Source: Guadua angustifolia (taxonomy: Eukaryota; Streptophyta; Magnoliopsida; Poales; Poaceae). Taken from it: a stretch of DNA of 64,000 nucleotides. Within the stretch, counting starts at the first letter, position 1. Each line of letters begins with the position of its first letter. The notes below the pieces were generated by a model. It saw nothing but the letters and a program-made list of their open reading frames with translations. It did not search any database and was not told the origin of the DNA. The stretch spans positions 1 to 64,000 of the forward strand of contig JAYEVE010000344.1 of NCBI GenBank assembly GCA_036346375.1. The letters run 5' to 3'. This document shows positions 11,837-23,250 of this stretch, piece by piece. The translations under genes and the position numbers were made by a program.

Positions 11837-12223
11837 CGAATCGGTTCTTTTCAAAGCGCTTGACGAAATCCTTAAATGCACGGCACCGAATCGGTTCTTT
11901 TCAACAAGTGATAGTGATGTACGGCATCATATCCTTCTATAAAAAGAATGAAGTGATAAATGTCCAATCGGTCGGTTTTTAAAAGTGATAGTGATGGGGG
12001 CATCGAATCGGTTTTTCATAGGTGATAGTGATGTGCCGTGATCATCACTATCACTTCTATGAAAAAAAAACCGAATCCTACACATGAAAAATTCGATGCT
12101 AATCACAATCACTTATAATCTCGAACCGATAGTGATTATTACTAACACCCCTTGGTTACTTATCACAATCGTTTTTTAAAAACTTAAAACCACGATAAAG
12201 TGATAGTGATGTGTTGAGTAGTG
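11837..12223 (+). mobile_element. CACTA-1: terminal and subterminal region of a CACTA transposon
   Basis: The segment ends GTGTTGAGTAGTG, the inverse of a CACTACTCAACAC terminus, and copia RNase H sequence resumes at once at 12224. Subterminal motifs recur: CGAATCGGTT(C/T)TTT at 11837, 11887 and 12004; AAGTGATAGTGATG at about 11906, 11983 and 12198; and the inverse at 12043. Dense subterminal repeats in both orientations are the binding sites for the CACTA transposase accessory protein in En/Spm. The left boundary and opposite TIR were not found, so the body of this element is not delimited. Confidence 0.7.
12011..12071. repeat. Hairpin-forming inverted repeat within CACTA-1
   Basis: GTTTTTCATAGGTGATAGTGATG (12011-12033) pairs with CATCACTATCACTTCTATG plus an A-run and C (12043-12071), with a loop of about 9 bases. 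It is made of the subterminal repeat in both orientations. Confidence 0.75.
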
Positions 12224-12415
12224 AGCACTCTAGGACCAAGCACATTAATATTAGATATCACTTCCTTAGAGACCATGTGGAGAAGGGAGATAAGTATTGG
12301 TTTGTGGAGGGGACCACTAGATTGCCGATATCTTTACTAAGCCTTTGGATAGTTCTAGGTTTGTGGCTTTAAAAGGATAGATTGGAGTTGTTTGCCCCTT
12401 ACTTGTCTTGAGGGG
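12224..12415 (+). pseudogene. copia-B RNase H C-terminal fragment
   Basis: Reads TKHIN(I)RYHFLRDHVEKGD near 12235-12295, the conserved tail of copia RNase H, then a frame-shifted DIFTKPLDSS equivalent near 12325-12360. The rest of the domain lay to the left of the CACTA-1 insertion and is not in this piece. Confidence 0.75.
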
Positions 12416-13819
12416 GCCCTTTGTATATTGTGTACTATATATTTTTCTTCCCATTTCCTTTTTGGCATTCTTGGGTGTTTATGGGCTTATTTTTTATTTT
12501 GAGTTCACTTCACTTAGACTTCTAGTATTCTTTGCATGGACTTCTCATCTTATACTGGTTGCTATCATACAATTAGGTTCCCTTCTCTAGGTTGAGTTCC
12601 TCATAGTCTTACAAGTCTAGTAGGTATTGGGTCCCCGGTAGGCAGGTCTGGCCCCTTAATTTGGGATCTAGAGGCGGTTTCCATTTCATTGGGAAGATGA
12701 GAGGAGTTCCAAGTGTTCTCTACTATCTTTCTATATTCTATAGCTATCCTTTATAGTTTCTCAACTTCTTCTTTCATTCCATGTTTCGGTTTTGATTGAA
12801 TTCATTGGGATCTTTCTTGAGCTTAATTTTCATAACAACTCAACTTGAACTAGATTTGTGTATCACCATGATATATGCTAAAATGAAAGTAAGAAAAATT
12901 GACTCTTTTTGCATTAGACTGACATCTTGCATTCACAAGACCCTTTCCATTGCACTTGGGATGAACTTGGAATTTATATGGTGGACCATCTTCAAGAATC
13001 CTTTTGAGATGGTAATATGGTGAATCAATTACACTAGAAAAATGCAAATAAAAAAACATAAGTGAGTAAAAATGCAAATAATATCTAACATTTGCACCTC
13101 GCTATATCTTCAAAGATCTTAAAGAAAACTTTGCATTAAATAAAAAATGAGCTTAAAGGACCTTGTATGCACTTCTAGATTTTCCAAAGTGTTGAGTAGG
13201 TTGAACTCTAGGTTTTTCATTTGATCATTTGAGTGGTTTTGCTTCTAGCTTCAAAACAAATGCTAAGTGTTGTACTTGTTAAATCTTGCTAAAAATGACA
13301 TATTCAAAACTAACTTGTTAAAAACTTGTTATTTACATGGATATGTCTTAGTTTAATAAGCTACAATTGACTAGCTTGATGCCACTTGTCATTTTGATCA
13401 CTTGGATAATTTTCAAAGGTCTTTAGATGCACATCATACAACGGGGAGAAAATGCCATCTTGATGTCTATATTTCAAAAAGGGGAGAAATTGTAGAAAAG
13501 GCATCATCGAAAGATAAAAAAAGGAATTTTTTTGGTTCTTATGATCTTGGTGAAAATTGAAAAATTCTTAGGATCGTAAGCATACTTGAGCTTTTTTGTC
13601 TTGATTGGATTTTAGAGCCCTTGTGGAAAACTTGCTTTTCTTTTGTTTTGTCTAAAAACTTTCTAGCCAACTTGGTCATGATTTTATTTTTACTTTGGAC
13701 CAAGTTTGGCTTTTAAATCAAATGCTTTCTTACTCTCTTTTAAACTCAAATTTAACCTTTTTTGTTTGTTATTATACTCATCAAAAGGAGATTGAAAGAT
13801 CATGTGGAGGTCTACCTAT
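12224..13819 (+). mobile_element. copia-B: 3' internal part and first bases of the LTR
   Basis: Colinear with copia-A from about 1452 to 3513: the RNase H tail, spacer, PPT-like AAAAGGAGAT and LTR start TGAAAGATCATGTGGAG at 13793. It is bounded on the left by the CACTA-1 terminus and on the right by the CACTA-2 terminus. Only the first 27 bp of LTR precede CACTA-2. More A/T-type substitutions and small deletions than copia-A or copia-G suggest an older copy. Confidence 0.8.
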
Positions 13820-13834
13820 CACTACTACAAAACC
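13820..13834 (+). repeat. Left terminal inverted repeat of CACTA-2
   Basis: CACTACTACAAAACC starts the element. It lies 27 bp into the copia-B LTR. Confidence 0.85.
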
Positions 13835-14994
13835 AACATAGGTGGCGCCCTATTTGTGGGGCTTTGGAACCCCAAAAAACAGGCCAAGGAAATTTAAAAT
13901 TTTTAAAAAACCCGGTTTTTTGTGCTTTTAAATAAAACCGCCAAACAATTTGGGACTATTTGTTTGGTAGATGGAACCCCAATAATACATTTTTGGGGGT
14001 TGGTTTTAACCGCCACTAATAATCTTTCTATAAATATCCTGTTCCCCCTTTGGTCATCTTCCTCCCAGAACAAAACTCACTTTTTGATTTGATTTTGTTT
14101 GGCCAAGATCTTGTGCTTCCACTTCCTAGAATTGTTCCAAGGTGTGTAAAATTGTCTCCTCTCTTCATTTCTAGTGTAAAATTGCCATTAAAAGGTTTAT
14201 TCCTAGCTTAATTAAGGTTTAGGTGCAAGGTCTACATTTAGTTTGTTTTTTATTTAGCTAGCAATTTGTAGATGATGAATTTATTACCTTTGATTAGATT
14301 AAGTTCTCTACCTTATTTAGATGATGAATTTTTTGTCAAGCATATGTCAAATATATGTATTTGATTATTGGATATTAATGATAAATAAATTATAGTTAAT
14401 ATGATAGATGGGTGATCATGAAGTATAAAATTATAGTTAATATTCAAGGATATGTATACAAATTCGTTGTTTAAAGGATATGTATAAAATTTATGTATTT
14501 CGATTATTGGATATTAATGAAAAATAAATTATAGTTAATATGATAATGGGTGATCATGATGTTAATTGCCTTGCATTTTGAGATGAGGAAATTTATTATG
14601 TTGTCTTGGGATATGTATAAAAATTACGAGTTAATATTTTTCTTAGTTACCATTAATTTTTTATTTAATATATTCCATTAGTGGGTATTGTTAGTGAATT
14701 TTTAAGCATATAAACCCAATTTATGTAATTAAGATTGTTAGATGGAATGATAAATAAATTTTAGTTAATATGGTAGTGGGTGATCATGAAATTTTGAGGT
14801 GAGGAATTTATTATGTTGATCTTAGGATATATATAATTTTTTTACGTTAGTATATATTAAAATTAATTAATTAAGTTTGCAACATTTACTTAGTATTAAT
14901 GTTGTCCGTTAGTGCATATTGTTGAATATTTGAATAACAATTTATTTAATTAAGATCTTTGGATATTAATAAATTGCTTAAATTAATGAATTAG

Positions 14995-17640
14995 ATGGCC
15001 AGATGGATGTCGATGCAACGTTCCCAAGAATATATCGGCGGTTTCTGTTTTTAAAGGGCGGGGAAACATTGCAAAAAAGGCGGTACATACTTTTCCATGC
15101 ATTGATTGCAAAATGAGAAGATTTTTTGAACAAAAACCATATCCATTTGCACTTGATCCGGAGGGTTTTGTACGGCTATACAAGTTGGACAAGGCACTGA
15201 AGAGGAATCATACTTGACGTGATAACGCGGCGGCGGGGGAAATTGACATCGTTATGGATCCGATGAGGATAGGTTGGTTGTCGATAACACATTAACTGCT
15301 CAAATGGCGCGATCGAAGAGAACACACTAGTGAGAGAGTTTAATCAATTCACGGGTTTGATGGAGGATTCGGAGAAACCTTTGTTCCCGGGTTTAGGAGG
15401 AATACACAAAGTTGCAGGTGCTCGCCTGAAATTGAAGGCAGCCAATGGATGGTCCGACAAGAGTTTCACGGCGGTTACATCTCTTAGCGGACATTTTCTA
15501 AGGAACGTGTTGCCTAAAACCACGATCTAGCTAAGAAGGTTGTATGTCCTTGGGATTGGAAGTAGAAAAATACATGCTTTCCAAACAATCTCTATAAAGA
15601 CTATGCGGAATTCATGTATGTCGGTGAAAGCGTCGCATAAACGTAAAAGGGCGATTTAAGCTATCGAGGTGAGGAAAGGAGCTCCAAAAGTGGTGTGGTA
15701 GGAATACCTCGTTTGAAGCGTTTATTTGGAAACAAAAACACGCCAAATTGATGCGATACTTTAAGACCGTAAAGGATGGAAAAGAGACACCCGGGATTCG
15801 GAGGAGAACCATCGATAGACTCTTAGGAAACCGGAAATGGAGGAATGTAAGGTTTGGCTTGAGCGGATGGAATGAATCCTTTCTAAATGAGCGATTCATA
15901 GCACGGCGGTGACTCGTTATATACAACCTTCCACCCTTGTGTATGAAGCGAAAGTACATTATGATGTCCTTGCTTATCCAAGGGCGAGACAACCGCAACG
16001 ATATTGATGTATACCTACAACCATTGGTGGAAGATCTTGTGATATTGTGGAATGAAGGTGTTGGTATGGGCAGTACAAGAGTATTCACTCTCCGCATTTT
16101 TTCGCACCATCAATGATTTTCCCGCTTGGTAACCTGTCCCGGGATATAAAAGGGGCGGCATGCCCCGCATGGATGAAACCGCTAGTGTGTGGCTCAACAA
16201 CTGAAAAATGTACATGGCACCGGAGGTTCCTTGAGAATCATCCGCCGCAATATGAAGAAACAATTGACGGGACAAAGGAGGACTTTAGCTCAAAGGGCCT
16301 TCGTGGGGAAGAGGTGTATGATATGGTTAGGGATCTTAATGTTGTACTAAAGAATCGGTAATACATCGCGGTCCCATAGAAAACCACGGGAAGAGATCCA
16401 TCTTTTGGGACTTACCCTCTTTGGAAGGACTTGGAAGTTCGACTTTGATCGGTGCATGTGAGAAGAATGTATGTGACACGGGTTGGTCTTTTTGAATATT
16501 CCTAGAAAACAAAGGATGGTAAGGCAAGGGATCGAAGACATGAAGATCGGCCCTACATCCTCAAGACCGGGAAAGGCCGCTTTACCTTTCCAAATTTGAT
16601 AAGAAAGAAAAAAACTGCAAGTTGGCATGGTGTGAAAGTTCCGTCCGGTTCCCAAAACATCAAGCGTTATCGGAAAGATTTGAAGTTAACGGCATGAAGT
16701 CTCATGATTGTCATGTGATGATGACACAAATGCTCCTGTTGAATTAAGGTTTTTTGGGACAAGGTCGAGGCAATCACGAGGTTGTGTTCCTTCTTCAACA
16801 TTTCACGAAGGTCATCGATCCCGTTGGACTTTATGAACGGGATGTGGTAAAGACTCGTGCCCGGAGATGTATTTTCCCCATCATTTTTGATATCATGGTT
16901 CATCTCATTGTTCACCTTGTCAATGAGATAAATTTTCGCCTCGATTCAATCGATGTACCCATTTGAAAGGTATATGGGTGTTCAAGAAATGTAGTCGATC
17001 TCTAAGGCTCCATTGTAAAGGTTTGCAACGAGGAGGTTATTGAGTTCGGGTCGATTACATGGAGGAGGTCGAACCGGAGGAGTGCAATCTCGCCATGAGG
17101 GTAGGCTAGGTGGGAAAGGTGTAATAGGAAAGAAATCTACAAATTTTCGATAATATTTTGTTAACAAGCCCATTTCACAATTCCATGGTTGAGGTGTGCC
17201 CGATATGGACATACAAAGGGTAAGCTAAGGAGGAAAACCGAGGAAAGTCGAGCTTTGGATAACAAAAAGAGCACAATTTGGTTGTTTCCCATTGGTTCGG
17301 GGAGCAATTCGGTGAAGAAAGAGTGTTACATTGAGTGGTTGGCAAAAGGGCCTTGGTACAATCACGACATGGCAAGGATATGACATCAATGGATATACAT
17401 TTTACAGAGCCGGGATAGGAGCACTTACCAAAACGGGTTTCAGATAGGCCCACCAAAGCGCGAAGAGCATCTACTACGGGTTCATAGAGGAGATTTGGGG
17501 GGACTCATTTTCAAGATCCGGTTTTATGTCATTGGGTCGACTCCCAATGGTGTCAAGGTGGACAAACGGCTTTACTCTGGACATCGAAATGTCGGATCGA
17601 GAAACCATTAATTGGAATCAAGTAGCACAAGTATTCTAAT
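14995..17640 (+). pseudogene. CACTA-2 TNP2-type transposase remnant
   Basis: This is the catalytic transposase of En/Spm elements, which cuts at the TIRs in the nucleus. The start ATG at 14995 opens MARWMSMQRSQEYIGGF, the Transpos_assoc N-terminus (PF13963). The same domain continues at about 15115-15215 (HLIRR..YGYTSWTRH). Transposase_21-like words follow: YNLPPLCMKRKYIM near 15920, NDIDVYLQPLVEDL near 15997 and NDFPAWGNLSRDIKG near 16115. DUF4218-like parts lie near 16650-17110 (GVKVPSG, KSHDCHVMMTQML, FFDIMVHLIVHLVNEI). A DUF4216-like end is near 17380-17600 (GYDINGYTFY, YYGFIEEIWG). Domain order is as in intact family members. Frames change many times and there are internal stops, so it is inactive as written. 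Confidence 0.9.
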
Positions 17641-20600
17641 AATCGACCCGGATAAGAAGCGCCATTAGTTCGCAAGGAAAAAAAGGATCGTTGGAGTTGA
17701 GAATGTCGGGATGAGGAAGAGTACAACCGTTTGATGAGTTGCCTTTTCAGGCGACAAAGAGGGGAACAAACCCAAAGAAGTTACCTATCATCGCGATGAT
17801 CGGAAAACCAAATTGTGAAAAAAATAATTATAGGAGTAATGGCAACATGTGCCATTTGTATGGATAATGGAAATGTGATGTAAGAAATGTACATTTTGGA
17901 ATTAATAGGAAATAAATATGCATGATTTTGATGAAAAACTTAAACTTCAAAATCTCAACAGCGATGGTGGAGTCTTGTTCAATTGAATTCGGTTTCTATG
18001 CTCTGAGGAAATGTAGTAGCTTGAATAGTTCTATTTACTCATTTTTTTGTGCTCTAGGATATAAACATTTAAATGCTTGTAGGACTTATGTTATACATGC
18101 TTCATATGTATTAATGTATGGAAAAAAAATCATGTATTGTCATATGCAACATGGTTTATTATGATTTCAGCTTATGATGGTTCATATGTATTATGGTTTA
18201 TTATGTATTGTCAAATGCTTGTAGGACTTATGGTTATGCATGCTTCCAGAGTTACTTATGATTGTCATCTGCATTTATGGCGGGGAGGGTATCTCGGTTA
18301 AAAAATAACCCCGATAAATTTTTTGGGGTTAAAAAATAACCGCAGATAAACTATCTGTGGCGTTTATTTTCTTAACAAGATAAAATTATCGTGGTTATTT
18401 TTCTTAACCCCGATAATCCTCTAATCTCGGCGCTTCGCACCAATTTCTTCGCTCCGTGCCCTAGCTCCCCGGCCCTCCAAGTAGCCTCCACTCGTCCCTA
18501 TCCCGGGCATCGCCCCCAGCCGCCCCCCCACCGCGCCCCCTTCCCCCGCCCTTCAACGCCCCCCGGGCCGCCTTCAACCCTACCGGGTGCCTCTTCCGTT
18601 GCATCATTGTGTAGTTGTGGGAATTTGTTAAAAATCAATGGTTTAATTAGTGATGGATTTGGATTGATTAATGTTAATGTATTGTGATTGATTTAATTCC
18701 CAATATCGTTGATTTGGTAATATGCGCTTTCTGTTTAAGTTTTTCAAATCCTTTGATTTTTTGGGTGGGGGAAATTTGGTGATTTGGGTATAGTGATGAA
18801 AGAACAATTAATCTTGTGATTTAGGCCTTGAATTGTAGAATTATATCAAAGTATTGATTCACTCAATATCTAGATTATATTTGGTTTTGCAAACGTTTTA
18901 TTATCTATATTGGATCTTATTCTTGCTAGTCTCTAAATTGTGCTTTTGATAGCATATTAATTAGTTTTATCTTTGCTGTCAAAATTGTGAACTTGTGATA
19001 CATGTATAGCTAAATTCACATTGATATTTGTTTTGTATCATTGCTATTGTGCTCTTCCCTTCCGTAAAAGTATATATCCATTTCTTTGGAACTATTATTG
19101 ATTCGGTTGGCTTGTTTAAAACCCGTCAATATCTCGCTTTGAAATAATCTAGTAACATTGAGATAAAACGTAATCCTTATTGTGCATATTAAGGTGGTAA
19201 GAATTCAAGGCCTAATTCACTAAATTAATTTGTTAGGATTGTGATTGAAGTGAAGATTTTATCTTCATTTAAACCCTAAAATGAGAGCAACTATTCATAT
19301 TATCTCTATAGCCCATGGTAGATATGATTCATTTTATAGATGACATAGTCTTGACTTTCTAACTTTGTCACCATATTGTCATTTGGATAATAATGAATTA
19401 TGTTATTTTGCTCATATTGTTATATGGAATAATTAATAAAACTTGCTCTTATTATCGGGTTAATGGTATTAGTTCAACTATCGGAGGTATTTTGCCATGG
19501 AGATTATATGAATTTGTGGATAAGTGTGAGTGATGATAGAAGTATTAGGGGTAACATGTTCAAATGTGTTTAAAAGGAATGAGCTAGAGATATTTAGCAG
19601 TTTTATTTCGCCATCCTTTGCTTTGTGTACGCATGAACCCTATTCTTAGATCATGCAACCCTATTCTTAGATCATGCTTTAGTCTTTTAATATGAGTAAG
19701 GCCTTATATTTTGCAATAGTACAAACTTTAAATTCCATGAAGCTAGTTATGTAATGTTTTTCATTTTAATTGGAATAATCAATAGAATGTTAATCGGCCT
19801 TTTGCCTTTGGGTTTGAGATTGGGCCTATGATGAACTTGGTTACTTGATATCATTTCTGAATGCAAAGGGCTTTCTTTTCTTAGGGACCTTGCTTTGGGG
19901 CTTTTTGTTCAATGATGATTTGGGGTAAATAGACTATTTGTGACAACAAAACTTGGTTTATTAAGCTTGATTGATTAGTTCAATTGTCATCTTTGATATG
20001 CTAGTTTAGACACCTTGGCTTCTTGTTTATCATCTCCTTGGTACTTCCAAACTTTGCTCGTTAATATATCTTGGTTTGATTTTTTTCCTTTGCATACAAA
20101 ATATACAATTGATTTGCTTTAAACTCAAGTAGTAAAATTGCAATAAAGGTAAGGTTGTCAAAATCACTATTTTTCCCCGTGAGGAGGGCCTTTAAACCGA
20201 CATCGAGAACACTTTAAAATTAAAACAACTTGAGCTAGATGCTACTTGATTTGTTAATGATCATGCCATTGTTGATATCTCTGTTTGTGCTAAATGTGTT
20301 TTGATTTAAATTGGGATTTGTGGATGAGTGCTTTAATATCATTTGGTTTGATCTTGTGTATGTTGATCTTGTGTCTATATATGTTATATATGCTAGTAGT
20401 TTTAATGGAAAGGAAATTCTGAAAATTCCTTATCTTTAAAACCAAATTTAACATTTAAGGTTAAAAGTTGGAGTAAAACCCATCCTTTTTAATTCTTTAC
20501 ATTTGGATTTAAAAAGGGAAATTTTATTTTAAAAATCCCAAGAAGAATTTAAAAAATTTTAAATTTTCTTCTGAACATGCATTGGGTTAAAAGAACATCC

Positions 20601-20836
20601 CCTTTAATAAACCATGATTTAAAAGAAAAAAATTTAAAAACCCAAGAAAGGAAGCAAAATTAAATTTCTTTAATATTTTAGTCTCGGTTAGTACATCTTT
20701 CCCTTTAAATCTTTATCCCGGTTAGTACATTTTATTTTCCTCGGTTGTCTAATTTTCAATATGATACACTTAGTTATTCTATCGGTTTACATATTTTCTT
20801 TCCCTCCAAATATCTCCTTTCTATTGAGTAGTTCTA
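17641..20836. other. CACTA-2 interval between the two coding regions
   Basis: AT-rich, without long frames. It contains a short inverted-repeat cluster (18285-18425), then a C-rich block (18440-18600) that looks like a plant 5' leader (GTGCCCTAGCTCCCC and proline-rich frames), then ~2.2 kb of intron-like AT-rich DNA. I infer promoter, leader and intron of the second gene. Confidence 0.45.
18285..18425. repeat. Short inverted repeats resembling CACTA subterminal motifs
   Basis: Units of AAAAAATAACCCCGATAAA, AAAAAATAACCGCAGATAAA, ATCTGTGGCG.TTATTTTCTTAAC and TTATCGTGGTTATTTTTCTTAACCCCGATAA alternate in orientation. They lie inside CACTA-2, just upstream of the leader-like block, so they could also be the end of a separate small element. 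Confidence 0.5.
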
Positions 20837-23250
20837 ATGGAGCCCAAAGAGCCTATAATGGAGGAGAGCCGGCGGTACCTTACCCTCCACCCAACCACCG
20901 AAGTGCCGAGGTCTCCCCGTTCCGGGGCCTCCCATTTCCAGGCCTCCCTTCTTGCAACACCCGGGGCGAGGGAAGAATAAAAGCCGGCGGACACCATCAC
21001 GGAGGTCTCGAATCGGGTCCCTGTTGCCAAAAAGGGAAAAATACATGTCAACATGCGGGTACATCGAAGGGGAAAGTGCCAATCACCTATTTGGATTGGC
21101 ATAAAGTGCCCCGAACCACCAAAGAGGATCGTGGAAGCTCAAAGGAACCCGATTCCCAAGGGTCAAGAAATCGTGGCGCGATGCATTGATGACCATGGAT
21201 GCGGCGGGAGAAACTTCAAGCGGGTGACGAAATTATGTGAAGCAAAACGGTAGTCGGAGACTACCCAAGATTAACCATCGGGATGAGTTGTGGCGATGAA
21301 GCAATCGCAAAGGAAGTTAGTGAGGACCACATTAGCATCAGAAGAATACTCACCCCACGGACTTGGCACGGGGGTACAGGTAAAATTGCTCAATGGGAAG
21401 GGGAATTACAAGTGATCCAACAGGGCACAAGTCCCTTGGGGGACTAGGGCGAGTGAAGCACTACGGCTAGGAGGCGAATCTCTTGTTCTGGGAGTTTATC
21501 ATTCAAGGGCGAAAAGGGCAGGCGCAAAGAGTTCATCACGCCCACCAAGGATCCTTCCACCCAAACAGGAGAAAGACAGCTATCGGCCCTCGAAACAAAA
21601 CACCCCGCGAACACGGCGCGGGTCAAGGTTCCATGGAAGATGGGATTCCGACACGAAGACTCTTATAGGAGTAAAAAGCTAAAGAAAGCGGGCCCGGGAA
21701 ATGGAAAGTATGAAGGAAAGGGTTCGCGAAATTACAACCCACCATTCACGAACAAGTTCAACGACAAGTACAAAAGCCTTGAGCGAGGAAGGCCCTCCCC
21801 CTCGTGTCGCGGGTTCGGGTCACGCCCGCGGCGGACCTAAACCATTATCGTGGGCGACATACATGACCCCACCCCCGGCCAACGTGCTGATGAACATCTT
21901 TCTCGTGCCAGGGTAGCTTATCCGGCCAACAAGGGGTGTCTGCAAATCCCGAAAGCGCAGTTACAAAGGTCGGTGGACACGGTAGGCATTTGCGATATCG
22001 GGCTAGAAAAACCCGCCAATGCGAGATAACAACTGGGTGCCGCCACTCATTCATCAGGGCAAAGCGTGACATCATCTTGGACCATCGGGGCACCCCCGAC
22101 TCGTTTGGATCATTTGCCCATCTCCGCAGAATCCGATCACCGACGGAGTGAAATGGTGAAGAAGCAAGATGAGGTGAAAAGAAATCCATTGAGGGCCCCA
22201 TAAATATGGCCCTGTTAGTACTCAACGGAAACCCAAAAACCGGTACTTCAAAGGACAAACCCCCCCGATCCCAAAAATGGCACATTAGGCAAGCCCGATA
22301 AAGCCGGGCCGAGTATGATGTCGTCCGTGAAAAAAGTAAGGGAAGTCGATGAACAAGAAAATCAACCAAGATTGAAATTCGAGGTTAAGCCCTTAGTCAC
22401 CGATTCGGTTAAAAATTAACACCCATGATCTGACTACATGCATGGTACATGGGCGATCCAACCAAGGCGACTCAAGGTGATCCGCGGTGTTGTGGAACAT
22501 TTTCCCACGAGGGCTATGGCTACCTTAATAGAATTCGATAACATGCACAACTTGTTCTATCATGGCGCCCTCGACATATGTTTTTGAGATTTTGGACCTG
22601 AAGTGTCTAATATATCAATCTTGGTCTACATTCACGTAATCCGATAAATGTCATGTCTAACTATTTTTATATGATCGGATTCAAGAACTACGAAGAACCA
22701 AGGGGCTGGGATTCCTTGACCGGGACGGTTTGAAGAAGAAATCGGAGAGTACCAAAGGAGGTGAATCGTATAAAGCTTTGTTAAACTACAAGACAAGGAG
22801 TTTATACTTGTACCATACAATTTTAAGTAAGTTCCTCACTAGCGAGTTAAATTACTCGTTGGTTTGTTATTTACTCGGCGTAACGACTAATGGCTATGGC
22901 ATCCGATTCCTTTGGATTCTCGTAGTAATTCATCGGAAAAGAGCAAGATTTGATCATGGATCCTGGATAAACCTAAAGCGGATATGAAGTGATGACCGTT
23001 TAATCCAGGCGTTCAAAAGATATTGTCGGAGCACGAGACACCCCATACCGAAAACCCTTAAATCCGTACTAAATTTCGAACGAAGGAATATTCTTATATC
23101 GATTTCATAGTAAATAGCCCTTGCGACATCTTAGTTCATTCGATTTTCGCAGTCCGCGAAGGGAAATAATCTATGTGGGTACTTTTGCAAACATGGGGAA
23201 ATCTTAAGTTGCACAATAAAAGACAATGGCGTGGAGGTCTATCTTAAGAA
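20837..23250 (+). pseudogene. CACTA-2 second gene: Transposase_24-like protein with Ulp1-type C-terminus
   Basis: This matches the ORF1 protein of plant CACTA elements (Ptta/En/Spm family, PF03004), thought to bind subterminal DNA. The proposed start ATG at 20837 reads MEPKEPIMEESRRYL. Family words follow: VPKKGK-like VAKKGKIHV near 21020 and PITYLDWHKVPRTTKED near 21070-21120. PKGQE..V and then NFKRVTKLCEAKR near 21150-21250 read the same DNA in a second frame, which shows a frameshift. A basic, Ser/Pro-rich middle runs to ~22550, and an Ulp1-like part follows. Stops occur at about 20985, 21187 and later. Start choice is uncertain because an upstream exon is possible. Confidence 0.7.
22640..23250 (+). 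pseudogene. Ulp1-like (C48 cysteine peptidase) domain of the CACTA-2 second gene
   Basis: Across two or three frames the order matches plant transposon Ulp1 domains. GFKNYEEPRGWDSLTG is near 22679-22726. LLNYKTRS and, in the other frame, (Q)DKEF(I)LVPYNFK are near 22780-22830. WILVVIHRKRARFDHGSWINL is near 22915-22975, equivalent to the HW..LVI...K......D strand. CDILVHSIFAVREG is near 23120-23163. The catalytic His would lie just before WILVVI. The codon there is not clearly His, and the catalytic Cys region is degraded, so no activity is expected. Ulp1 domains fused to ORF1 are known in CACTA and MULE families. Confidence 0.6.

Noticed and set aside
15612..16097. 161-residue minus-strand frame
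   Set aside because: It is antisense to the clear TNP2 transposase words (YNLPPLCMKRKYIM, NDIDVYLQPLVEDL) on the plus strand.
21845..22369. 174-residue minus-strand frame
   Set aside because: It is antisense to the CACTA-2 second gene, and no family motif is visible.
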